DNA of 64,000 bases from Amblyornis subalaris. Lineage: Eukaryota; Chordata; Aves; Passeriformes; Ptilonorhynchidae. The stretch's first letter is position 1. The number at the start of each line of letters is the position of its first letter. The notes beneath the pieces are model-generated. The model made no database searches, was not told the origin of the DNA, and saw nothing but the letters and a program-made list of their open reading frames with translations. The stretch covers positions 498,586 through 562,585 of the forward strand of contig JACAXG010000014.1 of assembly GCA_018881555.1 (NCBI GenBank), written 5' to 3'. Position numbers and translations under genes: made by a program. Below, piece by piece: positions 1-13,000 of the stretch.

Positions 1-178
1 GGCCCTGGCACAGGTTACCCAGAGAAGCTGTGGCTGCCCCATCCCTGGAAGTATCCAAGGCCAGGTTGGACGGGGCTTGGAGCACCCTGGGATAGTGGAA
101 GGTGTCCCTGCCCGTGGCAGGGGGTGGAATGGGATGAGCTTTAAGGTCTCTTCCAACTCAGACCAGTCTGGGATTCCA
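1..178 (+). repeat. CR1 LINE 3' end, sense orientation
   Basis: Contains the typical CR1 order: pairing of ggttacccagagaagctgtg, a CCTGGAAGTATCCAAGGCCAGG motif split over two lines, agtggaaggtgtccctgccc, and a tail ttccaactcagaccagtctg ending gggattcca. 5' truncated by the window edge. Lies in the MED12L intron upstream of the first visible exon. Confidence 0.93.
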
Positions 179-272
179 CAGAAGCTGCTGGGGTTCTCAC
201 AGGTGTCAGGTGTCTCTGAGGGTCGCTCTGGGTGCTCAGTTTGAGTTGATCTGCCGTGGGGCTGTCAGGTGA

Positions 273-347
273 GACCTGCCCATGGCAGCGGGGTGGAACT
301 AGATGGTCTTTGGGTTCCTTCCAACCCAAACCAGTCTGTGATTCTCT
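273..347 (+). repeat. CR1 LINE 3' tail fragment
   Basis: The last 75 bases of a second CR1 copy: cctgcccatggcagcggggt, aactagatggtctttgggt, ttccaacccaaaccagtctg, then tgattctctgg. It lies about 95 bases beyond the end of the first copy, in the same orientation. Confidence 0.85.
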
Positions 348-919
348 GGAGTGTGAGGCATCACTGTCAGGGCAGAGCAGCCAAGAGGAAGCAGTTTTGT
401 AAGAGCACAAAAGGGAACATCTAAATGCAGCCAAACAAGTTTCACTGTGGAACAGAGAGAAAATAACTTGCACTGGGGTGAGTCAACTCTGCTCCATTTC
501 TTCAGCTGTTACATAACCCTGAATCATGCCCCAAATCCCACGTTGCACTGTATGGGATCTCTGAAGTAAAATTCATTAATGCCAGTTAATTTTGTGGGTC
601 GTCTCTTTTCTGATGGCAGTGCTGGCCTGGCAGAGGGGAGGCTCCTGCAGGGACCTGTCACAGTGACACTGGGCTGGGGAGAAGCGCCTCACACACCCCT
701 GTCCCTGATGCTGCTGCAGGAGAGGTTTTCCAGGTGCTNGTTGTTCACCACAGAGTAGCCCTGGGGTGTATGTACAGTGGCCTAACCACATTGGGACATA
801 AACACCCACCCTGAGTAAGGAAACGCCAGCTCTTCTGCCAAGCACTGCTCTGCTTTGACCTAAATATTTAGTGCTTACAAAATATCTGGGCTCTGTGTGA
901 GTGTTCCTCTCCTTCCCAG
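348..919. other. MED12L intronic sequence, nothing recognised
   Basis: This stretch lies between the CR1 tails and the first exon. No splice-bounded coding segment with MED12 similarity or other element was seen. Confidence 0.5.
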
Positions 920-1061
920 GATCAATGACATCGGGAACCTGTGTGCGGAGCTGACAGCGAGCTGCACCGTGCTCAGCTCCGAGTGGCTGGGCGTGGTGAA
1001 GGCTCTGTGCTGCTCTTCAAACCACGTCTGGGGCTTCAACGATCTGCTCTGCAGCGTGGAT
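920..1061 (+). CDS. MED12L: MED12L exon a (first in window)
   Basis: Acceptor ttcccag at 913-919 and donor gtaagt at 1062. It encodes [15 protein letters not shown] through [10 protein letters not shown], a highly conserved MED12/MED12L stretch. It enters with one base of a split codon and ends in phase 0. Confidence 0.95.
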
Positions 1062-4000
1062 GTAAGTTCAGTACCTCCCNAATGCCTGTAGCACCTACTT
1101 ACCCCAGGTGTCCTTAGAGAGGTAGTAAGGCTTCCATTCAACCCGAGATGCTGAGCACAAATTCAGTCCTGTGTCCATTTGAATTTTTAAATCTTAATGA
1201 AATTTCTGGTTGATTTTTATTCTTTTTTACATCTTCAGGGTTAATGTAAAATTTGAGCAGTGTTTAGAGTTTTCTCTTTGCAAGTTTTTTCCTGCCTCTA
1301 CGACAGGATGATGCAGAGTACCAGAGTCACTCTTCAGTGGGAACAGGCAAGGTCGTGTGATTTTGCTGAGATGCTGATGGATGTGTAAATAACAGTCTGT
1401 TTTGAAGACCCTGTTTTGGTCTTGGCTCCTCACTTGTAAAAGGGGTGCTACACTTGGTTGTTTCTTACTCACGCTGTGTTCTTCCCATAGCCCTGTTACA
1501 GTCAGTAGGATTATGGTGACTGGTCTGATCCAATACCTGGTTCCATATATTTACCCTCAGTTTGATGGCATTTGCCTTTGGGAGCAGGTTGAAGCTGTGT
1601 CCATGGGGACATTCCTGTCCTGAAGCTGAGGAAGGAGCCTCAGTGTTACCTGGTTTTATTAAATGATAAAATTTTATGAAGCTTTTATAAGGTTAATATT
1701 TTTTATTTCAGAATTTTGGTATTTGAAATCAGTATTTGTTAAAATTCAAGTAAGAGCTGTCAGTATTTGCCATAAAGTGTTTGGCAAATGCATTAAAAGG
1801 TACAAAAGGGACAAGTGCTTATGTGTAAATGTTTTACTGTTTATTTTATGGATGAATTCCTCAATCCTTGTGGCAGGGGTGTGCGTGCTGTTGTGTGAGG
1901 CCTTGTAATGTGTTTCCCTCCAGGTGAGTGACCTGTCGTTCCACGACTCCCTGGCCACGTTCGTTGCCATCCTGGTTGCCCGGCAGTGCTTTTCCCTGGA
2001 GGATGTCGTCCAGCACGTTGCACTGCCCTCCCTCCTGGCAGCTGGTAAGAAAACACCAAGAGACGTACCTAAAACAAAACACTTAAGACTTCCTAAGAAG
2101 TCTGAGGGAAGGCAGCCTCAGGTGTTGTGCCTGGAAGGCCGGTGCGGGTGCCCTGGAGCACGGGGGTCCCTGCGGCTCCCAAGGAGCGGTGCCAGGTCAG
2201 GGCAGAGTCTGGGCAGGGGCCAGAGCTGCTGCCAGTGCCCCGTGCCCCTGTCCTGGTGTGTGCAGCCCCACCTGCTGCTCCCAGCTCCTGGCTGCTGCAC
2301 GCTGTGTGCTCCAGCTCTGCCGCATCTGCTCGGGTCCTGCATTTCCTCCTGGCCTCACCTGCCTGACGTGGCCACTCTGACCTTGCCTTGGCCTCCGACC
2401 CAGCAGTGCTGTACCTGGGGTCTTCTTTGTTGGCCGCTTCTCGTGTTTCTCTTCACTTTCTGCTTGGATTTGTATTTCTTGTTGCTGCTTTGACTGTCAA
2501 AAGCCATTTTAACTATATATTCTTTTCTGCCATTAATTAGGTCTCTTGCTTATCAAAAATCTTGCTATTCTTTTCATGTTTTTTAATGTGCATCCGTTAA
2601 GGCCNTAAATGCTGATTCCTGTTGATGAAATCCTTGCATTTCCATTTAAAATGGGGCTGTGAGGAAGAACATTTCCAGACCTGCCACTGGGACTTGTGAG
2701 GTCTGGGGCAGATCCTGATGTCCATGTCCCATCTTCCACAGCCTGTGGGGACCCGGATGCCGAGCCTGGGGCAAGGATGACCTGCCGACTGCTCCTGCAC
2801 CTCTTCAGGACACCCAAGGTGTGCCTCTTTCCCGAGGAAACAGGTGAGTTGGCTGCTGCCTGGTCCTCCCATTGCAGAAAGTGAACCCAGTGGNTTTTGA
2901 TGGCTGCAGATTTCATGGGTGAAAATATCCACAGTGCAAGTTCAAAAGTGCAAATATTTCACTACTGAGGAGTTGATACCAATGAGTCTTACTTGTTTGG
3001 GAAATGGTTTGGATGCAGGTAAAACTACAAGAGTTTGGTGGAACTTACTCATTATCAACACCTGGCAGTGTTGAGGATGGCAGAAGCACTAACGGATGCA
3101 CATTGTGCCGTTTGGGAGACTTGCATGAAAATGCAGAATAAGTGTGATTTCAAGTGGGGTGTGATAAAACATCTCATCCAACAGAAGGAACATGGGAAAA
3201 TTAGTTCTCAGGATATATTAAGGTAGTTCTTTTTTCTTTTAAATGTGGCTATTTAGAGGTCTGACCTGTGTGCGTGTTTGCCGNAGACCAAAAGAAGGAA
3301 AAAGGCAAGGAAAAAGCACATAGCAATTAATAGGAAACAAGCCTGGCAATAACCTGTGTTATATATGTGTGACTAATTGGTATTTCAGCAAATTTGATAA
3401 CAAGATTATATCCATAGGAAAAAGAAAATGAAAGAAAAAAAGAGTCAGCTCTTAAGCGATGTCAAATTCTTCCATCTAAAAGTAATTTCTTTTTTGACCG
3501 TAAATTAATGAGCTTTTGTTATGTATTTGAGCAGAACAGGCAAGAGCTGCGAGAAATACTGACTGACAACAGACAGATGTGGCTTCCCTAGAAAAAAAAG
3601 TGGATTTGAATGGATAGGAAAAATCATGACTGAACTGTAGGAAGCAGCATGCATCAAACACAATGTGATCATGTTACAGACCTTTCTTACATCTGGCAAA
3701 GTTAACCACCTCAGAGAGGTGAAGGATTCAACCTCCCTCCCTCCCCGTGCGTCTTCTCCTTCAAGTTAGAGCACTGAGTGGCTTCTGCAGGCTGCTGAGC
3801 TGCAGAATTAGGTGTAACTGTGCAACAGACATTTACATCACTTAATTTTGCCTCATTTGTTGTGCAGATGAGATGAGGGAAGTAATTTCCTAAATCCGTG
3901 AAGTCAAAACCAAAACAGGCTTCAGTGTCTCATTGTGGTTTAAGTTCACTGTTCGCGTGGACACAGTGAACCAACAGGCTCCTTTTTCTGTTTCAGTGCC

Positions 4001-7000
4001 CACAGCTTATTTCGATATTAATCCATCATAACCACATATCCCAGTTGACTTAATCGCTTACCTGTTGGGCCACAGTTTCAGTTTCAGAAGACTCAGTTCT
4101 TCCTTCAGATCTTGAGCTTCTGTAGCTGTTCTAGCTGAGGAGGATTTCGTACAAAAGAAATGTTAGTTGGTAAATAACACCCATTTTTACAAGCTTTTCT
4201 CTTCTGTCCATAGAGAAATTATTTCCTGGAATTCGTTCTTCTTGCGATCGTCACCTCTTGGCTGCTGCTCACAACAGCATCGAAGTGGGAGCTGTGTTTG
4301 CAGTCTTGAAAGCAATTTTGATGCTTGGTAAGAGTGTGCAGAGTCCTGTGTGATGTCTTTGTGACACTGTTCGGGTGGAAAACAGCTTGTGCTGGCTCAC
4401 TTCCCAGGGAATGCTCCTGGGGAACAAAACCCCTGAGGACAAGGGAAGAATGTGGCTGCTGTCCCTGCTTCTGCAGCATGTGGGGAGTGCAGACTCCAGG
4501 TCAAAGACAGGTCTTTCCCTGGTGAGTCAGCCCCAGTGGAGAGGCTTTAAGCAGGATGTGACTATTTCAGATGTTGACCCCGACCTCCACCACTCAGTCC
4601 CAGTACATTCAAACTCAGGNGAGTCCCTCTCAAATATAGATAGGAAATAGGGTCCCAGATAAGTTTCCCCACCTTTTTCTATGTTTTACCACAAATCCCA
4701 GCTGTCTGCCATTGTGGAAGTTGTGAAAGCATCACTCTGAGCAGCTCTCCATGAACAGTGAGTGTTGTTTTCCAAACAAGTTACTGCCTTTGGTTTGGCA
4801 CAAGTTCAGCTTGTTGGCACCCTGCATCAGTAATTCAAAAATTGTACTTGCTTTGCTGTGGAAAAGCATCAGATAAATGGTAGCTGTTGCAGTTCTGTGC
4901 TGAGGAAGCTGCTCCAGTTTTATCAGAGCATTCGGAGATGGCTTTAGCTTCATGTGGCCTTGGTGCCACTCTCTTCATTGTATTATTTGCCTGGCAAATT
5001 CTTCCGTTTCATCCTTCCTGGATAAAGATAGGAGGTTTTAAGGTTGTAAGGTCATAGTAAGGTTGTTGAGGGGTCACTCAGTGGCTGAGGAGCCACTGGT
5101 CAAACTTATCTTTTGAGCTACAGAATGTTAGTAAATCAAAGTGGGAGAGAGGACTTGGAAAAAGGGCATCTGAGAAGAGTAACTCAGCTGTTCCTTACTT
5201 GCCAAAGCAATTCCTTTCATTCACCTTTTCCGGCTGAGCGTGTGGTGGCTTTAGTTGTGTCTGATTTGCATAAACCTTTCCCTCCTTCTGAAATACCCAT
5301 TAAAAAGATGCTTTCCAACATGAAGCCAGAGAACAGTACTTTGGTGATGTTCAGAGCCAGTCAGTGCTGCCCTTTTGTACGTGATGGCCTCACTGCTGCT
5401 CCACTCTCCAGCTGCCCCGTACCTGAAGGCTCCTCGGAGCCTGGGGCTGGGCTGGGGCTTCACCCTCTGCTTCTGCCCCACAGGCGATGCCGGAATTGGC
5501 AGCAGCAATGTCAGCTCCTTGAAGAGTGAAGAGTTCCATGTGAGAGGTTTCTTAGATGAGCTCAATGAGGAGGAAATCTGGGGCTCCTGTCACACTCTGA
5601 AATCCTGTGGAAAAGCTGTTTCCATCGAAACCGCCAGTCTGAGCGAGTACGCAAGATATGTGCTCAGAATGATCTGCCAGCAGGTAATGCCTTGGCACCG
5701 TTCCTCCCTCCTCATTTGGAGAAACAGAGCTATTTTATTTGAAAAGCATAACATATATTTTGGTGCAAAATGAGTGTTGGAGTGTGCCAGTATTTGTGTT
5801 CTGTTTGAGTTTCCTGATTTGGACAGTTTGGAGTAGTAAGTTATTTGGGTTTAAAAAATGCTTTAGTTAGTTATTAACATCCTCTGCACTGTCTCAGAAC
5901 GGAGGGGGTTTTCCTATCTGTATCTCATCTTACCAAAAAGTTAGTATTGCCTGAAAACTCTCTGGTGAATCTGTCATGTGACTCCTTACAGGAGTGGGTT
6001 GGAGAGCACTGTTTGAAAGAACCTGAGAGGCTGTGCACAGACAAAGATCTTATTTTGGATCCCGTTCTCTCAAACAAACAAGCACAGAAGCTCCTTCAGC
6101 TTATCTGTTATCCTCATGGCATTGCAGAGTGCACCGAGGGTGACAACCCTCAGCGGCAGCACGTCCAGCGCATCCTTCAGGTAGGGGCCGGGAGAGGTGG
6201 AGGAGCTCCCTGTGACACCCTGGCTGGTTCAGTGTCCCTCAGCTGCTGCTGAGCAAGGAATCCTTGCTGCGGGGTTGGAAGCACTGAGGCACAGCCTTAG
6301 CTGAAAGGTGTGGAGGTGCACGTATGTGCTTTCGTGGTCTGATGTTTTGGCATGCCATTAACTATTAAAAAGGTCAGTGATTGTGATTATCTNCTTATAA
6401 GATGAGGCTTCCGCATGTGATGTGTTAAAGCATGAGATTTATTTATTTTCTTCAGACAGGTAAAGTGTTGACTTTAATATTAATATTATTAACAATTAAC
6501 ACACATAATGTTAATTCTTCCCTAGAACTTAGACCAGTGGACTCTGAGGCAGTCGTGGTTGGAGCTGCAGCTGATGATCAAACAGTGCATGAAGGAGCCT
6601 GTGAGTATTGGTTTTCAAGCTTTCTGATCTAAATATTTAATGCAAAAAAGTATGTTAAATTTTAAGGTAGTCCATGAGCAAACATGCCATGAATGTGCTA
6701 GTGTACTTGTGTTTTACTGTAGGGTTCTGGGGCTGTGGCTGAAATGAACAGCTTGTTGGATAATATCGCAAAGGCGACAATAGAGGTGTTTCAGCAATCC
6801 GCTGAGCTAAACAATAACTCTTCTAACTCTGGTATAGGCCTCTTCAGTCCAAACTCTCTTGGAAATGCTGACACAAGTAATACAAGACAGAATGGTAAAA
6901 AGACATTCCTAAGGTATTTTTTGTAGCACCTTTTTAATTCTTTTAGCCAACATGATGCTTAATTGTGTGTAGATTGCCTANAGTGTATTGCACTTGAACC

Positions 7001-10000
7001 AGCAATGTACAGAAATAGTTACCTGAAGGTTCCTTTTATTTACTTTTGATTAACAATAAATGTAGTTGGTATTCTTGAACTATCTGCACACAAGAAATTG
7101 TGACTGCTCAGTCCTCAGTAGTTACTCCAGAGGCATTGTGTCACTGCTTTATTGAAGCACTTCAGTCTTGTAACAGTTAATACTGGCTACAAAACTGCAC
7201 GGATATTTTGGCTGAAGTAAGTTTGTTCTGCTCCTAGTTCCTCTGAGCGGCGAGGAGTGTGGCTGGTGGCCCCCCTGATTGCAAAACTGCCTACCTCAGT
7301 TCAAGGTAGGGTCTTGAAAGCTGNGGGAGAGGAGCTGGAGAAAGGGCAGCACTTGGGGTCATCTTCTAAGAAGGAAAGAGATAGACAGAAACAAAAAAGG
7401 TACAACCTTGAGGATGCCCTGCACACAGAGCTGAGTGGTGTTTGTGAAGGAGNAGCTTACTGAGGACTGGATTTTGGCCTCACAAAATGTCACCAACCCC
7501 AACAGGGTTCAGGTGTCATTTGGTCAGAAGAAATGCCATTGGTTGCAGAGAAAGAAATGTGGCAGCTCTGTAATGCACCCGCCAGGGGCTATTTTGCAGC
7601 TTGGTGATGGGAAATGTTAGGGATTTAAAGGAACAGTTAGAGCACTTGTTGTCTCTTCCCTTCTGTGGCAGTAGGACACTTCGCTTGCTATTAAGATCCC
7701 ACCATTGTGATATCACTTGCTTCCTGTTGGGAATTAAGCTTGAGCTCACCTCTAGCTTTCCAAACATGTAAGAATTTTAAGGACTTGATGGCTATTGATT
7801 TTCCTTCAGTAAAATATTCTTCCATGGTGACTGAAATGTTTTTGTGCTTTCCTGGGTTTATGCTAGACATTCTATTGAGTTAAGTCAAAGTTGGAATTTT
7901 GGAGCAAGGCAGCTCTTGTTCTAATTAGAGCCTTTAGGGGAAACTTCCTTGGGATTCACTTCAGACCACTAGCATGGATTAGAGACTTTAGTTGCCTTAT
8001 CTCCACTAAAATGACATCCCTGGTTAATCAAAGTAGTCTTAAAATAACCTGCTGTGTTCCTGGTCAGGCCTGCAGGAGTGTAGGTGGTTCTAGGTCACTC
8101 AGGGCCCCCCTGGGCCCCGGGGGGTCTCAGTAAAAACACGTGCAGCTAGGCTGGCTGGGACTCTGCCTTCCTGGGAGAATGGTCTTTAATTCCTCTGGCA
8201 AGACTTTAATTCACTAAAACGGAAACAGACATAGATGCAGCAGTGCCACTTCAGGGGTAAAAGTGCAGACAAAACAAGGAAGGGAGCGAGGATGGGAAGT
8301 ATCAAAATAACTTTACTAATGGAGTGCTGTGTTTGCTTCTCCTAAAGCATGTCCCTGCTGAGCCAGCAGCCTTTCCTGTCACTGGTACTTACTTGCCTTA
8401 AGGGTCAGGATGAGCAACGGGAAGGGCTCCTTACATCCCTGCAGAATCAAGTTACTCAGGTAAAACAGGCACAGAACCATGAGCACCCTTTGTTAGGTGT
8501 GTGTGTCAGCAGTTTTATGAGTATACGATGGTGTAAACCCAGGAAAATTACAGTGCAGTGGTGTGCCAAGAGGAGCAGTCCCAGGAGGGGAGAATGGGGA
8601 GGTGTTTGTTCCTTTTTCGAGTGTGAATACATCTTTTTTCCTGAATTTATTACAGAGAAATTTGATGAACTGAAGTCTGATTTCAGTTCTTTCCAGGAAA
8701 AACAATAAAGGTGTTAGTCCCGAGAGCATCAGTCTTCCCAGTCCTTAGCTTGATCCTGAAAAGTTTTTACATGTTTAAAACTGCCCTTCTTTAGGAAAAT
8801 CTGTCACCTGCTCCAGCTGGCACAGATTAAGAGTTTTGCATGTTTTAAAAAGCAACATTCCTGGTGCCAGCCTGGCCACTGCCTGCAGNTCTCCTTTGGG
8901 TCTCTCGTGCTTACTCACAGCCTCTGCTCATCGGGCTCCAGACTTCCTGCTGCCACCCACTCATGCTCCAGCCTCCACCAGCTCCTTCAGACTGAACATA
9001 TCCAGTGCCCAGAGCAGGGGGTCATGTCTCTTTTCCCCGAGTTTAGTTTCTATGACCTGCTGTGACAGAATCAGGACCTGTAGGGCCGTTATTTCCCATA
9101 TATTGCCCCTCAGCTCAGGCCCAGGCTATGGCACAGGTCCACGTCCCAGGGAAATTCATTCCTTCGATGTTTTTTTTCCCCTGGTTTCTGCCACTTGGGT
9201 TTTCTTTTCATTGTGTGGGTTCTCTCCTGACTTGCAGCTTGTTCAGGTTCCCTGAATTTCTGGTCATTTCTCATCCCACCCGATCCTGTTGGGANGCTGC
9301 ATCCAGTGCAAGAGATTTATTGACTGACTTGTGGTGAAATAGTGTGTTTCAAGCAATATTGTTAAGAAATGCATAAGAAAGCTGATTTTTTTTTTTCCTG
9401 CAACAGGAAGATGCAGTCACACCAATGACAGCAGATCATCAGCTCTTTACAAATTAACTTTTTCTTCCCACCAGTTTACTTAGTCTGCTCTAAGTCTTAA
9501 ATAGAGAGATCGATAAAAAAGTCAATAATCTTTTATGATTCCTTATAGCTAAATGGCCACAAATACTTAGAGGGAGAAAGTTACAGGAAGAAAACAGCCC
9601 TAATCCAATACTCCTTCTTAGATCCTCAGTAACTGGAGGGAAGAACGGTACCAGGATGATGTCAAAGCCAGGCAGATGATGCATGAAGCCCTGCAACTGC
9701 GTCTCAACCTGGTAACAAAACTTGTCGTTATTCTGATGTTCTGAAAAGGTGCAGCAGCTACTCTGGAGGAGGTGGTAAGGAGCAAGGAACTCCAGAGTAT
9801 CCAGCTCCTGGGGGTCTGGATAGCTGTTTTACTCCTGAGTGATCCCTGTGCCAGGGGAGCGGAGGGACGCNTGCTGCCTGGGGCGTGCAGAGCCCTGCTA
9901 CCTGTGTGCTGTTTTGCAGGTGGGAGGCATGTTTGACGCAGTGCAGAGGAGCACCCAGTGGACCACAGACTGGGCCCTTCTGCTCCTCCAGATCATCACC

Positions 10001-13000
10001 TCAGGGACTGTGGATCTGCAGACCAACAAGTATGTCTGGATTATTCAAACAGCTAATTTGTGTCCTTAGAGCTTTAACTTTATGTTGCATATATGTAATT
10101 GTTACCTTTTTGATCCTATTACTGCTTGAGTGGGATTTAGGGATTCTGGGGTGGGGGCACCTCCATTTGGGAAAGCACTGGAGCCACCATTCACACCCTT
10201 CCTCACCTGAGCACTTTCCCNAGTTGGAGCCTGTAATTCCTACTGACTCTGATGGCAGTTTGTGCTGAAGAGCTGCCTTTGGGGTCTCTGCCATGAATAT
10301 CTGCTCCTGGATCTCCTGGCAGTNATAGTTCCCCAGGGTAATGCTTTTCTTTACTCCCAGTGAATTGTTCACGACGGTGCTGGATATGCTGGGGGTCCTC
10401 ATCAACGGGACGCTCGCCTCGGACCTGTCAAATGCCTCCCAAGGAGGGCCTGAGGAGAGCAAAAGGGCTTACATGAATTTAGTGAAGAAATTCAAAGTAA
10501 GTGTCATGTCTTGTCATTTTCAGCATTTCCTTTGAGTTGCTTTCTGTGCTCATCTTTTAATCCCGTCATTCCTAGTGTCTGGGAAGGCCTATTGGAAAAA
10601 GAGGAGAGACTGAAACATTCTTAATGATAACAAGGACAAACAGGAGAAAATTAAAAAAAACAGGAATGTGGGTGTGGGAAGAGATTTCTGGGATTTTCTT
10701 CATATTTGATTAAAACTGGGGACCCTGCAAGACAGTTACTTTTATTCGTGTTTGGGACACTAAATTTGTATTATGTGCTTTCTATGTTGCATTTAAAGAA
10801 GGGATGATAAGAAAATTACATTCTCTAACATTCTTTAAACATTATTCTCTTACATTCTTTTAGCAAAGAGAAAAACCCAAAAGTCACTTGCTTAAATATA
10901 GTAAAAGTACAAGGAAATGATTCATCTGGAAAGTGGANGTTTTCTAATAGCGAAAGCAGAGTCGTGTTGCGCCCTTTCCCGGTTTCTGCCTGGCTGACGG
11001 GTGTGTTTGCTCCCCAGAAGGAGCTGGGGGACAAGCGCTCCGAGAGCATCGACAAGGTCCGGCAGCTGCTGCCCCTGCCCAGGCTCACGTGTGACATCGT
11101 CGCCTGCGAGCCCATGGGGTCCCTCATCGACACCAAGGGCAACAAAATCGCGGGCTTTGACTCCATTGATAAGAAACAGGCAAGAGCAAACGTTTGCTTT
11201 CGTCTCGCTTTTCCGTGAGTTGGNAGTGTGGGAGCTCCCGGCAGACAGGCACAGCCTGTGCAGTGCAGGTGTTCCTGGGCAGGATCGTGAAAGCTGTGAC
11301 AGAGCTGCTGATGCCCTCTCAGACCCCGCTAGAGCTGCAGCCCCAGCACTGTGGTCCTTGCACAGGTGGGCTTTCTGCAGGCAGTGCTGCCAGCACTGAG
11401 GAACACTGGGCTTGNCAAGTAACACCTCTAAAAACGCTTGCAAATGACAGAGCGTTTGGTACCAAAAGCACTTCTGTTTCAGATATTTCAGCCTGGAGAG
11501 GAGAAGGCTCTGGGGAGACCTTAGAGCCCCTTCCAGTGCCTAAAGGGACCCCAAGAGAGCCGGAGAGGGACTTTGGACAAGGACCTGGAGTGACAGGACA
11601 CAGGGAATGGCTTCCTGCTGCCAGAGGGCAAGGATAGATGGGGTATTGGGAATAAATTCTTCCCTGTGAGGGTGGGGAGGCCCTGGCACACNTTGCCCGG
11701 AGAAGCTGTGGATGCATCTTCCTTGGATAAATTTTTAAAGTGAATTTATTTGAAAGAGAGGATAGAGCTTAGGGATAGAGTTTTTCGTTCTGCAGACTGC
11801 GTAGGTGTGTTTCGGTGATAGCGTGCTTAGGCTTCCTCCCCTTACTTGAATGTGTAAACTTCTAGCAAGAGATGTAAACTTTTATTCTCAGATCAGCAGT
11901 TTTTGACAGATATTTGTCTTTTCCTCCAAGATATCATTGATGGCACTTGAGATTTTTAGCATGTCTATAAGCAAATGTTACTATAAAAATACAATTGCTT
12001 TTCTCTAGTGGCAGCCTTGCACAGCAGTGAAAATCCCACTCCTGTGCATTTTATGCATTTTGTGGAGGGGAAGCATCCTTGCTGGGTTTTTGACTTGAAC
12101 AGTGACGTACAAAAGCAAGTGTATTGTTCAACTTTCTTAAATCCTGATTTCCCTGTGATTCTGAAACAGGGTCTTCAGGTGTCAACCAAACAAAAGNTGT
12201 CTCCTTGGGATTTATTTGAAGGTCACAAGAATCCTGCCCCTCTCTCCTGGGCATGGTTTGGGACTGTTCGTGTTGACAGGAAAGTGATCAAATTCGAGGA
12301 GCAGCAGCATCTGCTACTGCACCACACACATCCCAAACCCAAACCTCGGAGCTACTACCTTGAGCCCTTGGCCCTTCCTCCAGAGGAGGAGGAGGAAGAG
12401 CCCACCACACCTGTGTCTCAGGAACCAGACAGAAAGCTGGGAGAGCTCTCAGATCAGGGAAAACACACCATGGATGACGAGAAGAAGGCAAAGGGCAGGA
12501 AGAGGAAGTCGAAGTCGAGCTCCAGGGCTGAGGTAAGTGGTTGGTGCCCACACAGAACCTGAAATACCTCCCCGAAGCACCTGGTGGAGTGTGTGGTGCT
12601 GCCTTTGGGAATGGTTCTGCACCTGGAGGAGTGAGTCCCAGTGAAGGGAGGGAATGGAGATGGCCAGGAGGAGGGTGGATTTCTGTCAAGCAGAACTCAG
12701 TGTAGAGGAATGTGCTGAGCTCAGGACCTTACGCGCGGTGCAAAATACAGCAGGGTGGATCTCAGGTTCTGTATATGCTCCCTCTTGTTTGGGGTAAAGT
12801 GCAGCTGCTGCTGCTGCATGTGCCAATTTCTGAAATTCCTCCTGTTCACATTATGTTGAGACCAAACATGTTGGTTTAAACCCAGGTCCCATTCAAATGA
12901 AAACCATTTTGGAAAAGTCTCTTTCACACAGATAAATTGTCCTACCGTGCAGTTTGGTCTGGTTTCTGAGATGCTTTCCCTTTTATTGGGGTTTGGGCTG

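Noticed and set aside
8348..8708. [10 protein letters not shown]... as a separate small gene with its own ATG
   Set aside because: It is MED12L exon j read past its donor. The ATG is internal to the conserved protein.
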